Positions 10,572-19,212 of a stretch of DNA of 64,000 bases are shown piece after piece. Every line of letters starts with the position of its first letter. The stretch's first letter is position 1. The notes beneath the pieces are model-generated. The model was not told the DNA's origin. It saw only the letters and a program-made list of their open reading frames with translations, and did not search any database. The stretch covers positions 62,001 through 126,000 of the forward strand of contig CAKZHZ010000051.1 of NCBI GenBank assembly GCA_936928855.1. The letters are read 5' to 3'. The translations under genes were made by a program, and so were the position numbers. This DNA is from an uncultured Polycyclovorans sp. (GTDB lineage Bacteria; Pseudomonadota; Gammaproteobacteria; Nevskiales; Nevskiaceae).

Positions 10572-11720
10572 ATGTCCTCCGCCTCCTTTGAACGCGCGCC
10601 CTGGAACTGGCCCGCCATCTTCATGTTTCTGGTCACCACGGTGCCGGTTCTGACGATCTTTCCGTGGTACGCGCTGACAATCGGATTCGACGCATTCGAG
10701 ATCATCTGGTGCGTTGTCCTCCTGTTTGCCACCGGTCTGTCCATTACGGCCGGCTATCACCGTCTGTGGGCCCACCGCGCGTATGAGGCTCACCCGATCC
10801 TGAAAGTGTTCTTCATGTTGTTCGGGGCGATGAGCCTGCAGAACAGCATTCTGATCTGGGCCTCGATGCATCGCATTCATCACAAGCATGTAGACGATGA
10901 GGATCACGATCCCTACTCCGCCCGGCGCGGACTGTGGTTCTCGCATATCGGATGGATGCTGAAGAACTACCCCAGCAGTGCGCTCGACTACAGCAACGCC
11001 CGGGATCTCAAGGAAGATCCCATCGTGATGTTCCAGCACCGCCACTATCTGGCGCTTGCCTTGGCGATGAACTTCGGCCTGCCCATCCTGCTGGGTCTCT
11101 GGCACGGCGACCTCTGGGGCAGCGTGTTGATGGCAGGCCTGCTGCGACTGGTGATCAGCCACCACGTCACCTTCTTCATCAACTCCCTTGCGCACTACTG
11201 GGGCCGCCGGCCCTACACCACTGCCAACACCGCACGCGACAACGACCTGCTGGCGCTGGTGACCTATGGTGAGGGCTACCACAACTATCACCACCTCTTT
11301 CAGTGGGACTACCGCAACGGCATCCGCTGGTGGCAATACGACCCCACCAAATGGCTGATCGCCAGCTGTAGCTGGGTGGGACTGACCCGCAATCTCAAGC
11401 GCGTACCGGAGTTCGTGGTGCGCCGCGCCATGTTGCAGCGCCAGTTCGATGCGGCACGCGAACGCCTTGCCAAACTGGATGAGGCGCCGGACAACCCCAA
11501 ACTGGCCAACCTGCAGCTCCTGCTCGAACACGAGTGGCAGCACTACTCACAAACGCTCGCAGAGTGGAAGCAGCTGCAGACCGAGCGTTTCGAGGCGGCC
11601 AAGCAGCAGCTGGCCGACCAGTGGGAAAGCAGTGAAGTGCGGCGGCGCCTGCAAGGGCTGGAGGCCTCACTCAAGCAGCAATACCAGCGCGTGCGCCTGC
11701 TGCACCTTCAGGCCACCTGA
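10572..11720 (+). CDS. Membrane acyl-CoA (delta-9-type) fatty acid desaturase
   Basis: Di-iron membrane enzyme that introduces a double bond into acyl chains using oxygen. The three histidine boxes are HRLWAH (63-68), HRIHHKH (100-106) and HNYHH (237-241), with hydrophobic segments between them as in the acyl-CoA desaturase family. The 382-residue length and the charged, probably coiled-coil C-terminal 90 residues resemble Pseudomonas DesB. A TTG four codons upstream is possible but lies inside the operator-like palindrome. Expression probably follows unsaturated acyl-CoA levels. Confidence 0.92.
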   Translation: MSSASFERAPWNWPAIFMFLVTTVPVLTIFPWYALTIGFDAFEIIWCVVLLFATGLSITAGYHRLWAHRAYEAHPILKVFFMLFGAMSLQNSILIWASMHRIHHKHVDDEDHDPYSARRGLWFSHIGWMLKNYPSSALDYSNARDLKEDPIVMFQHRHYLALALAMNFGLPILLGLWHGDLWGSVLMAGLLRLVISHHVTFFINSLAHYWGRRPYTTANTARDNDLLALVTYGEGYHNYHHLFQWDYRNGIRWWQYDPTKWLIASCSWVGLTRNLKRVPEFVVRRAMLQRQFDAARERLAKLDEAPDNPKLANLQLLLEHEWQHYSQTLAEWKQLQTERFEAAKQQLADQWESSEVRRRLQGLEASLKQQYQRVRLLHLQAT

Positions 11721-11742
11721 CCCGCAACCGCTCGCCCCTCGG

Positions 11743-12309
11743 TCAGTAGCGGCTGGGGGCGGGCGTGATCGGGACCCCTGGCGCCAGCGCGTAGACATAG
11801 TCGCGATACTGGCGAAGCTCGCGCAGATAGCGGTCCTGAGCACGCAGTTGCTCACGGATTGTCTGGCGCTCATCGTCCGACAGCTGTTTCTCCCGCAGCC
11901 GGCTGTGCAAGCGGTCTTGATCCGCATTGATGCGCTCGATTTCGCTGTCGGCCTGATAGCGCGCCGCCCCCAGTCGATAGGCCGGCAGGAACTGCGCCTC
12001 ACGGTCCAACGGGCAGACCTCGGCGTAACGACGCCCGCTGATGCCTTCTTCATAGCCACGATCAGCGGTGCAGTAACTCAGCAGCCCGATCTGATGCCCG
12101 GCCGACCACGCTTGGACGTTGGCCACCACGCCGTGCTCGGCGCAGTCGGTGCGATAGTCGTGAATCCGACTGGCCACGACACCATTGTGGCCATCGCGCA
12201 GCCCGCGAGCGTGCCAGTCGACGGTATGGCATTCCGCTTCCGACAGCGAGGCGCAGCCCGGCAGGGCCGCCACGATCAGTAGCACAGCACCGCGAAACCT
12301 AGGCTGCAT
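11743..12309 (-). CDS. DUF2799 lipoprotein
   Basis: A 188-residue predicted outer-membrane lipoprotein: signal peptide with lipobox LPGC (Cys at 19), then the DUF2799 pattern ([41 protein letters not shown]). The second half is charged and helical, likely a coiled coil (about 125-175). Function unknown. The ATG at 12309 lies inside the end of rppH (11-base overlap), so it is the downstream gene of that unit; a TTG at 12324 is an alternative start giving five more residues. Confidence 0.85.
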   Translation of the reverse strand: MQPRFRGAVLLIVAALPGCASLSEAECHTVDWHARGLRDGHNGVVASRIHDYRTDCAEHGVVANVQAWSAGHQIGLLSYCTADRGYEEGISGRRYAEVCPLDREAQFLPAYRLGAARYQADSEIERINADQDRLHSRLREKQLSDDERQTIREQLRAQDRYLRELRQYRDYVYALAPGVPITPAPSRY

Positions 12310-12814
12310 GAGAGACCGGATCAAAAGGGTTCACCAACGGCGCCAACTCCTGCAGTGCCTTCCGATAGACCTCGCGCTTGAAGGCCACGACTTCTTCCAC
12401 CGGCTGCCAGTAGTTGACCCAGCGCCAGCCATCAAACTCGGGGTGACCCACTGCATCAAAACGGATCAGGCTCTCGGGCCCCAGCAAGCGCAGGGCAAAC
12501 CAACGTTGCTTCTGGCCGATGCAGGTCCGCCCCCGACGTCGCCGAATGTAGCGCTTGGGCAGCCGGTAGCGCAGCCACTCTCGGGTACACCCCATCACCG
12601 ACACATGTTCGGGCAAAAGCCCCAGCTCCTCATGAAGCTCTCGGTACATCGCCTGCTCGGGGCTTTCGCCCCCGTCGATTCCGCCCTGAGGGAACTGCCA
12701 GGCGTCCTGACCAATGCGCTTTGCCCACAGCACGCCGCCCGCCTCACCCGTCAGGATGATGCCCACGTTCGGTCTGAAGCCGTCCCGGTCAATCACAACC
12801 CGCAAATCCGTCAC
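12299..12814 (-). CDS. rppH: RNA 5'-pyrophosphohydrolase
   Basis: Nudix hydrolase that removes pyrophosphate from 5'-triphosphate mRNA ends and so triggers RNase E decay. The Nudix box lies at 44-66 (GGIDGGE...REL.EELGL), preceded by DAWQFPQGG, which is specific to RppH. The 171-residue length is normal. The start is uncertain: the GTG at 12814 adds MTDLRV before the conserved [12 protein letters not shown], while a second GTG at 12796 would give the shorter family-typical N-terminus. It overlaps the DUF2799 gene downstream and is divergent from the HAD phosphatase gene. Confidence 0.95.
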   Translation of the reverse strand: MTDLRVVIDRDGFRPNVGIILTGEAGGVLWAKRIGQDAWQFPQGGIDGGESPEQAMYRELHEELGLLPEHVSVMGCTREWLRYRLPKRYIRRRRGRTCIGQKQRWFALRLLGPESLIRFDAVGHPEFDGWRWVNYWQPVEEVVAFKREVYRKALQELAPLVNPFDPVSHAA

Positions 12815-12865
12815 AATTCAGCTTGATTCTTCCACAGCGCCGCTCCGGCGGCTACCAGACGCCCC

Positions 12866-13540
12866 ATGCAACTTGCCATCTTCGATCTCGATCACACCCT
12901 GCTGGCCGGTGACTCCGACCTGCTGTGGGGCCAGTACCTCTGCCGAATGGGCGTCGTCGACCCGGAGTATTACGCGCGCGAGAACCTGCGGTTCTATCAG
13001 GAGTATCAGGCAGGAACGCTCGATATCCACGCCTTTGCAGCGTTCAGCATGAAGCCGCTGACCGAGCACCCGCGCACGCAACTGGAGGCTTGGCGCCGCG
13101 CCTTCGTCGACGAGGTGATCGAGCCCATCATCTGCCCGGGAAGCGAGCCCCTGATCGCCCGGCACCGGGCGGAAGGCGCAACGACCCTGATCATGACCGC
13201 GACCAATCGCTTCATCACCGAACCCATCGCCGAACGACTGGGCGTGGATCACCTGATTGCAACCGACCCCGAGGAGCATCAAGGGCGTTTCACCGGCCGC
13301 ATCGCCGGCACCCCCAACTTCCAGGCCGGCAAAGTGACCCGCCTTCAGCAATGGCGTTCGTCCCGGGGGATTGATCAGGCCCACGTCACCTTCTACAGCG
13401 ACTCGCGGAACGATCTACCGCTGCTTGAAGCAGCCGACAACGCCGTCGCGGTTGATCCTGACACGGTGCTGGAAGCGACTGCCAGATCACGCGGCTGGCC
13501 CGTGATTTCCCTGCGCGGCACGACTGCAACCCCCACCTGA
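12866..13540 (+). CDS. HAD-superfamily IB phosphatase
   Basis: A 224-residue phosphatase of the HAD subfamily IB (SerB-like; TIGR01490 type). Motif I FDLDHT at 6-11 carries the nucleophile Asp7, motif II is the TATN segment, and motif III-IV is GKVTRLQQW followed by FYSDSRNDLPLLEAAD. Family members next to rppH in gammaproteobacteria are usually annotated only as HAD hydrolases; some act as histidinol-phosphatase or phosphoserine phosphatase. The adjacent convergent HisN-like gene makes a histidine-pathway link possible but not shown. Confidence 0.88.
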   Translation: MQLAIFDLDHTLLAGDSDLLWGQYLCRMGVVDPEYYARENLRFYQEYQAGTLDIHAFAAFSMKPLTEHPRTQLEAWRRAFVDEVIEPIICPGSEPLIARHRAEGATTLIMTATNRFITEPIAERLGVDHLIATDPEEHQGRFTGRIAGTPNFQAGKVTRLQQWRSSRGIDQAHVTFYSDSRNDLPLLEAADNAVAVDPDTVLEATARSRGWPVISLRGTTATPT

Positions 13541-13610
13541 AGCCGCTTGGCGCGCAGGCAACGTCCCCGCAAGCTTCCGTCAGGCTGCCCCGGCACAGCG
13601 CGCGGCCACG

Positions 13611-14390
13611 CTACAGTCCGCGCGCGATGCCGGAGAAGGCGGCATGCAGGCGCCCGTTGGTGGCCAGAACCGTGGTGGTATCGAGTCCGATATCGCTGCC
13701 ATCCAGCTCAGTGAAGCAGCCCCCCGCCTCCCGCACGATCACGCTGAGTGCCGCGATATCCAGAATGTTGACGTTGGTTTCCACCACCGCGTCAATCCGC
13801 CCCGAGGCCAGCAAGTGGTAGTGGAGGAAGTCAGCGTATCCTCGAATGCGGTGCAGTTGCGGAATGATGCGCCCCAGCTCGGCCCAGCCCGGAGATTGCG
13901 CCAGCCGCGCCAGATTCCCCAGCGACAAGGTCGTACCTGCGAGCGCATCAATGTCGCTGACGGCGATCCGCTCCCCGTCCAGCCATGCGCCTTGTCCCTT
14001 GACCGCCCAGGCCAACTCCCCCTCACCACCGTTCCAGCAGGGCGCGCACGACACACCGACGACCAGTTCGCCGCGATGCATCAATGCGATCTGAACCGAG
14101 AACATCGGGTATCCCCGCACGAAAGCCTTGGTGCCATCGATGGGGTCGATCAGCCACAGATATTCGGCGTCAGTGTTGCCCCGCCCCAGCTCTTCACCAA
14201 AAAAGGCGTGATCAGGGAACCGGGCGCCGATCACCTCGCGGATGACCTGCTCGGCCGCGATGTCGACCTCGGTCACCGGTGTCGCGTCGGCCTTGGTTTC
14301 AACCTTGAAATTGCCGCGATAGGCCTTGCGGATACGTTCTGCGGCAGCGGCAGCGGCAGCACGGGCGAGTTCGAGGTGTTCGGAGTACAT
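13611..14390 (-). CDS. hisN: Inositol-monophosphatase-family histidinol phosphatase
   Basis: Magnesium/lithium-sensitive phosphatase fold of 259 residues. Metal-binding motifs are EELG at 66-69, DPIDGT at 82-87 and NILDIAAL near 213-220. The segment YPMFSVQIAL.HRGELVVGV matches the HisN subgroup, which dephosphorylates histidinol phosphate, better than SuhB or CysQ. The open frame starts seven codons earlier, but the ATG at 14390 (MYSEHLELA) gives the usual N-terminus. It stands alone and is convergent with the HAD phosphatase gene. The substrate assignment is by family resemblance only. Confidence 0.8.
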   Translation of the reverse strand: MYSEHLELARAAAAAAAERIRKAYRGNFKVETKADATPVTEVDIAAEQVIREVIGARFPDHAFFGEELGRGNTDAEYLWLIDPIDGTKAFVRGYPMFSVQIALMHRGELVVGVSCAPCWNGGEGELAWAVKGQGAWLDGERIAVSDIDALAGTTLSLGNLARLAQSPGWAELGRIIPQLHRIRGYADFLHYHLLASGRIDAVVETNVNILDIAALSVIVREAGGCFTELDGSDIGLDTTTVLATNGRLHAAFSGIARGL

Positions 14391-14472
14391 AGGCGATAAA
14401 AGTTGAATCAACAGAACGGGTTCGAGGCCGTGCGCGACACGTCGGCACGGGGTCGCGTATTCTAGACCGACT

Positions 14473-14645
14473 CAGGTGCCAACCCGGCGATGGCCGACGT
14501 TGGTGAAACGGGAAGTTCGTGAAACTCGAACACTGCCCCCGCAACGGTAACTGGTTCGGGGCTGCAAATCGCCACTCACCCACAGGGCCGAGGAAGGCTG
14601 CAGCCCAGCACGCCAGGAGTCCGGAGACCGGCCTGAGTTCGGGTC
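14473..14645 (+). ncRNA. Cobalamin (adenosylcobalamin) riboswitch
   Basis: The leader shows the conserved cobalamin-aptamer landmarks in order: AGGTGCC, GTGAAACGGGAA, CTGCCCCCGCAACGGTAA (14533-14550), and the B12 box GCCAGGAGTCCGGAGACC (14612-14629). The B12-box end and following sequence can pair with the region before the btuB start, so binding of coenzyme B12 should lower expression of the B12 uptake genes downstream. Outer limits are approximate. Confidence 0.96.
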
Positions 14646-14673
14646 CCGTGGTCGCGGAGGGCGAACTCGACGG

Positions 14674-16584
14674 ATGGCACAGCCATACGGTCACGGGTTT
14701 CGTCCACCGCCTGGGTTCCTGCCGTTGCCCATTCCCTCACGCCTGCCTCTCGGCCTTGCCGGCCTGCTGTTGACCGCCGTCATTCCGGCACATTCGACAA
14801 CGCTCGACACCCTACACGTTCAGGGGCGGGACATGTCGCTGGACCACTCCGGCGTTGCGATCCGGGTCCAGGTGGACCCACTGACGGCCACCGACCTCCC
14901 GTCCCTTCTGGCCGGGCTCCCGGGGGTGCAGGTCCGCAGCGGCGGCGGACTTGGCGCCTACAGCGAAGCGAGCCTGCGCGGCAGCAACGGCCGACAAGTC
15001 AGGATTCTGTGGGACGGCATCCCCTTGACCACCGGCGGTGGCGAAGCCACCTCGCTGTCGAGCATCAGCCCCCTCCTGCTAGAGCAGGTGGAAGTCCACA
15101 AGGGGCGTGTGCCGGTTGAGTTCGATGCCGGTCTTGCCGGCAGCATCTCGCTACGCAGCCCTGACCAACTGTCGGCACCTGTGATCGGCAGTGTCCTGTG
15201 GGGCGCATTCGGCCAACGACAGGCTCACCTGGCGGCGCAGCTCGGCCCCAGCCTGCAGTTCACCGCCGGACTTCAATCTGCCGACAACGACTTCCCTATC
15301 CGCAACCCGTTCAAGGCCTTCGACCCCACCGATCCCGATCGACAGCGCCCCGAGCCCCGCCACAATGCCGCCACGGAACAGTTCTACACAGGCCTTCGCC
15401 TGCAAGGCCCGGTCGAAGTCAACGTGCGGTTGCTGGATGACCTTCAGCAGTTGCCAACCCGCAACAATGCCGAGGATGCCGATGCACAGCTGAAGACGCG
15501 GGCTTACCTGATCTCCGCGCAAACCCCACGCGAATCAGCGTGGCAATACCGGGCCAGCTATCACTGGCAGGATGAGCAGTTCCGCGACACGCGTAGCCAG
15601 ATCGGGCTGGGCCAACAGGACAGCCAGAGCGAAACCGGCTCTGCGCAGTTGCAGGCGCTGCGCCACGGCCAACGTTCCACCCTGGCATTGCGGGCGGGAC
15701 ACACCCGCTACAGCGCGTCGGATCAATTCGGCAGCGTTCAGACCACTGATGCATCGCGACACCTTCTGGAGGCGGCCGGCGATATCACATCCCGGTGGCG
15801 ATCCCTCCACCTCAACGGCAGTCTGCGGGCCGTTTGGAGCCGCGACGAGACGCCGGACGCGCGCGATACCCATCTGCAGGTCGCCCCCGCTCTGGGCCTT
15901 TCAACACGCTTGGGCCGTTGCATAGGGCGCGGCAACCTTGGATGGCGTGAACGGCTGCCCACGTTCTTCGAGCGATATGGCGATCGCGGGCTGTACAAGG
16001 GCAACCCTCAGCTCATGCCCGAGCAGTCCCTGTACAGCGATATCGGCCTGCGGTGCCTCCCCGCGACCCTCGCCGATCGACTGGAGATCACGCTGTTTGG
16101 TCAGGACCTTCGTGACGCCATCAGCCCGGTCTTCGATGCGCAGGGCATCGGGCGGTCCATCAACACCGAACGCGCCACTGTGCTGGGTATTGAACTGAGT
16201 GCCGAGGGCCGCCTTGCCAACACGCGGTGGGCAATGGGCCTGACGTGGCAGGACACCGAGGATCGGGGCCAGGTGCGCTCCGCCCGAGGCAACCAGCTGC
16301 CGGGACGCTACACCTGGCAGGCCACCAGCCGGCTGTCCCGTCAATGGGGCTCCATCACCGGCTTCTACGCCTTCCAGTTCGAATCCGGCCAGTACTACGA
16401 CAGCGCCAACCTGTTGCCCGCAGCGCCGTTGCGGCGCCACGACATCGGCGTACGCAGCGCCATCCGCTCCGTCGGCTGGTCGCTGCAATGGCAGAACCTC
16501 AGGGACGAGACCGCCCATCAGTTCAACGGCTTCCCCACTCCGGGCCGCCGGCTGTTGCTCTCGCTTCGCTTTCCCGTCACCTGA
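14674..16584 (+). CDS. btuB: TonB-dependent outer-membrane cobalamin receptor (BtuB-like)
   Basis: A 636-residue TonB-dependent receptor directly behind the cobalamin riboswitch. After a signal region ending near residue 42 comes the plug domain: LPSLLAGLPGVQVRSGGG, then SLRGSNGRQVRILWDGIPL and LEQVEVHKG. The barrel follows, ending in an antiparallel strand with C-terminal LRFPVT. It is only distantly related to E. coli BtuB and slightly longer. The N-terminus MAQPYGHGFRPPP is an unusual signal leader and the start may be later. The lipoprotein gene follows after 14 bases, so both are under riboswitch control. Confidence 0.9.
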   Translation: MAQPYGHGFRPPPGFLPLPIPSRLPLGLAGLLLTAVIPAHSTTLDTLHVQGRDMSLDHSGVAIRVQVDPLTATDLPSLLAGLPGVQVRSGGGLGAYSEASLRGSNGRQVRILWDGIPLTTGGGEATSLSSISPLLLEQVEVHKGRVPVEFDAGLAGSISLRSPDQLSAPVIGSVLWGAFGQRQAHLAAQLGPSLQFTAGLQSADNDFPIRNPFKAFDPTDPDRQRPEPRHNAATEQFYTGLRLQGPVEVNVRLLDDLQQLPTRNNAEDADAQLKTRAYLISAQTPRESAWQYRASYHWQDEQFRDTRSQIGLGQQDSQSETGSAQLQALRHGQRSTLALRAGHTRYSASDQFGSVQTTDASRHLLEAAGDITSRWRSLHLNGSLRAVWSRDETPDARDTHLQVAPALGLSTRLGRCIGRGNLGWRERLPTFFERYGDRGLYKGNPQLMPEQSLYSDIGLRCLPATLADRLEITLFGQDLRDAISPVFDAQGIGRSINTERATVLGIELSAEGRLANTRWAMGLTWQDTEDRGQVRSARGNQLPGRYTWQATSRLSRQWGSITGFYAFQFESGQYYDSANLLPAAPLRRHDIGVRSAIRSVGWSLQWQNLRDETAHQFNGFPTPGRRLLLSLRFPVT

Positions 16585-16598
16585 CTCTGGAGTTTCCA

Positions 16599-17771
16599 AT
16601 GAAGATTCGCACTCTTGCCATCATGGCCCCCATCGCCCTGCTGGCGGCCTGTTCCGACAGCAACAAGGCCAGCGGCCCGATCGAGAACGGCGTGGTCGTC
16701 GCCGCGCGTGCCAGCGATTACAGCAGTGGCGCCCTCTCGCTGCTGAGCTTTGAAGCCCCATTCACCGCCACCAACGGGGTGAATGCCACCGTCTCCGACA
16801 TTGCGGTCCGGGCCGATGGTGATCACTACTTCCTGATCGAACGATTTGACAGCAACCGTATCAGCCGCCATCTCGCGAGCGACCCGGAAACGCCGGTGTA
16901 TCAGTACTCGACCCAATCTGACGAGGAAGGCGGCAACAGCAACCCTTACGACATCCTGGTGGCATCACCAACGAAGGCATACGTCCTGCGCTACGGGTCG
17001 CCCATCCTCTGGATCGTCAATCCCTCCGCTGCCACCGAAGCCGAATTCAAGGTCGGCGAAATCGACCTGTCCCATTACGACGCCGACGGCACACCGGAGA
17101 TGGCGGCCGGGCTGATCCAGGACGGGCTTCTCTACATCGCAATGCAACGCCTTGAGTTCTTCAGTCCCGTGCAATCCGGCTACCTCGCCATCATCGACAC
17201 CCTCACCGATGAAGAAATCGATACGGAGACCGGCGATCTTCCCGGAGTCGAGCTACCTGTTCGCAACCCGGTGCAAATCGTCGCCGATCCCTCCAGCGAC
17301 GACCTTCTGATCGTTGGAAACGGCGGCAGCAACTACTCGGACTCCGGCTTTATCCCGGTCTACGAAGGCGGGCTGGTACGTTTCAACCCCGGCACCTACG
17401 ATGTCACCCTGCAGCTTGATGATGGTGAGACCGGTAACGCACCATTCGGACAGTTCACCGCACTGGCGCTGGTCGATGGCTCACGCGGCTACTTCATCGG
17501 CAGCACCCTCAATGGCTTCGGATCCAGCGAAACGCTGTTCCGCTTCAATCCCAGTGGCACCGACGCGCCTCAGGCGGTGACGGGCTTTACCGATACCGCG
17601 CTGTCCGATATTCGAGCCGACTCTCAGGGCAGACTCTGGGTGGGCCTGAGCAGCATCACGACGCCGGGCATCGCCGTGTTGCAAGCCGACGACAACAGCG
17701 AACAGGTTCTCAATGAGCACATCGACACCCTGCTGGTGCCGCTCAACATCGATTTTCTGACCACCAACTGA
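16599..17771 (+). CDS. Beta-propeller lipoprotein co-regulated with BtuB
   Basis: A 390-residue lipoprotein: signal peptide with lipobox LLAAC (Cys18), then repeating blade-like segments such as NPYDILVAS.TKAYVLRYG, QIVADPSSDDLLIVGNGG and DIRADSQGRLWVGLSS, as expected of a YncE/DUF5074-like beta-propeller. The ATG at 16599 is chosen because it gives the signal peptide; the open frame upstream overlaps btuB. Riboswitch control and position after btuB imply a role in cobalamin capture. In Bacteroidetes the surface lipoprotein BtuG is a beta-propeller that binds cobalamin and passes it to BtuB; an equivalent role here is inference. Confidence 0.85.
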   Translation: MKIRTLAIMAPIALLAACSDSNKASGPIENGVVVAARASDYSSGALSLLSFEAPFTATNGVNATVSDIAVRADGDHYFLIERFDSNRISRHLASDPETPVYQYSTQSDEEGGNSNPYDILVASPTKAYVLRYGSPILWIVNPSAATEAEFKVGEIDLSHYDADGTPEMAAGLIQDGLLYIAMQRLEFFSPVQSGYLAIIDTLTDEEIDTETGDLPGVELPVRNPVQIVADPSSDDLLIVGNGGSNYSDSGFIPVYEGGLVRFNPGTYDVTLQLDDGETGNAPFGQFTALALVDGSRGYFIGSTLNGFGSSETLFRFNPSGTDAPQAVTGFTDTALSDIRADSQGRLWVGLSSITTPGIAVLQADDNSEQVLNEHIDTLLVPLNIDFLTTN

Positions 17772-17785
17772 GGCGATCCTGCACC

Positions 17786-17812
17786 CTGTGGCCGGTGCCT
17801 GGCCGGCCGCAG
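17786..17812 (+). terminator. GC-rich hairpin after the btuB-propeller unit
   Basis: CTGTGGCCGG and CCGGCCGCAG pair (one G-U) around a 7-base loop, 15 bases after the lipoprotein stop and before the adenosyltransferase gene. No T tract follows, so termination would be partial or factor-dependent. Confidence 0.4.
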
Positions 17813-17850
17813 GACGCTAAAGTGACACTTTCCGCCAACGAGCAGATTGC

Positions 17851-18405
17851 ATGGGCCACCGCCTCTCCAAGATCATGACCCGTACCGGTGACACCGGGAC
17901 CACCGGCCTCGCCACCGGAGACCGCTTGTCCAAGGCGCATCCGCGGGTGACGGCGATGGGCGATGTCGACGAACTCAACTGTGTGATCGGACTGGTGCTC
18001 ACGCACGACCTGCCGGCACCGATGCGCGAACAGCTTTCGCGCACCCAGCAGGAGCTCTTCAGCCTGGGGGGCGAGCTGGCCATGCCGGGTCACCAACTGG
18101 TGACAGACGCACAGGTGGCCGCGCTGGAAGCCGCGCTGAACGTCCTCAACGAAGCGCTGCCACCGCTCAAGGAATTCATCATGCCGGGCGGCACCCCGGC
18201 CTGCGCCCATGCCCACCTCGGCCGGGCCGTCGCACGCCGCGCGGAACGTGCAGTCTGGGCACTGCATGCGGCCGAGCCGCTGGCGCCCAATCCGATGCGC
18301 TATCTCAACCGCCTGTCCGACTACCTGTTCGTCTGCGCACGGGCGCTGGCACGACTGGAGAACGGACAGGAAGTGGAGTGGCGCCGCGCCCCGCCTTCAG
18401 CGTAG
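17851..18405 (+). CDS. Cob(I)alamin adenosyltransferase, PduO type
   Basis: Transfers the adenosyl group of ATP to reduced cobalamin, making coenzyme B12. The N-terminal ATP loop TRTGDTGTTGL (10-20) and MGDVDELN are diagnostic of the PduO/PF01923 type rather than the CobA/BtuR type; later helices contain RRAERAVWAL and YLNRLSDYLFVCAR. It has 184 residues. It follows the riboswitch-controlled uptake genes by 79 bases and may be partly co-transcribed. Its 3' end overlaps the convergent btuF-like gene by 9 bases. Without corrin synthesis genes in view, the block looks like uptake and salvage. Confidence 0.95.
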   Translation: MGHRLSKIMTRTGDTGTTGLATGDRLSKAHPRVTAMGDVDELNCVIGLVLTHDLPAPMREQLSRTQQELFSLGGELAMPGHQLVTDAQVAALEAALNVLNEALPPLKEFIMPGGTPACAHAHLGRAVARRAERAVWALHAAEPLAPNPMRYLNRLSDYLFVCARALARLENGQEVEWRRAPPSA

Positions 18406-19212
18406 ACGGTCCAGCGCCTCGCACAGCGGCCCCAGTGCGTCGAGCATGCCAGGACTGGCGCGTGCCATGCGGTCTGCATCCACCGCAATCAGGGCGGGTG
18501 CCCGCGTCGTCGACTGCGGCAGCTTTGCCCAGAACGCCCGCACCGCTTCGGTGTCGACGTCGGCATGGACCACCGCATCGATCGGCGTCGTCGCCAGGTG
18601 CTCACGTCCGACCGCCATCGCCAGTCTCGGCAGGTCAGCGAAGACGTTGACGGCACCACACAGGTTCAGGGCTTCACTGATGGGGCTGTCGCCATTGATG
18701 GTGAACGCTGGCTCGACATCAACCTGATAGAACACGCGCAGTGCGGTCCGGTCACCGTAGGTGGCCCGCAGCATTTCCAGACGGTCGAGAAACCGTGCCG
18801 CCTCGGCATCCGCCGCCGCCTGGGTCCCGAACAAGGCGCCCAGTCGGCGCAGCGCGCGGGCGATGTCCTCCAGCGTCTGGATCCGGATCATCACCACCTC
18901 GATGCCCAACTGCTGCAGGCGCGTGACGCGCTCGGGTGGGGTGCCCCCTTCCCAGACGATGAGGTGCGTCGGCTGCATCGCAACCAGCACTTCGAGCGAC
19001 ACCCGGAAGGCATCGCCAATACGCGGCAAGGCAGCCGCCTCGTCGGGATGATCGGTGTAATCGGCGACTGCCACCAACCGGTCACAGGCGCCTGCGGCAC
19101 ACATCAGTTCCGCCAGATGCGGCGCAAGGGTGACAACCCGTGCCGGCGTCTCGGCAGCCGCAGCGGCAACACTCCACCCGAGGGCCACCAGCGCGGCGAC
19201 GAGCCCCTTCAC
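18397..19212 (-). CDS. btuF: Periplasmic cobalamin-binding protein, BtuF-like
   Basis: ABC-transporter substrate-binding protein (helical-backbone type III) with 271 residues. A cleavable signal peptide is followed by RVVTLAPHLAELMCAAGA, VAVADYTDHPDEA and the LVAMQPTHLIVWEGGTP segment typical of BtuF. The GTG at 19212 overlaps the ampE stop (GTGA) and begins right at the signal peptide; the longer frame starting at 19272 has no signal character. It is the last gene of the ampDE unit and convergent with the adenosyltransferase. The permease and ATPase (btuC, btuD) are not in the window. Confidence 0.87.
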   Translation of the reverse strand: MKGLVAALVALGWSVAAAAAETPARVVTLAPHLAELMCAAGACDRLVAVADYTDHPDEAAALPRIGDAFRVSLEVLVAMQPTHLIVWEGGTPPERVTRLQQLGIEVVMIRIQTLEDIARALRRLGALFGTQAAADAEAARFLDRLEMLRATYGDRTALRVFYQVDVEPAFTINGDSPISEALNLCGAVNVFADLPRLAMAVGREHLATTPIDAVVHADVDTEAVRAFWAKLPQSTTRAPALIAVDADRMARASPGMLDALGPLCEALDRLR

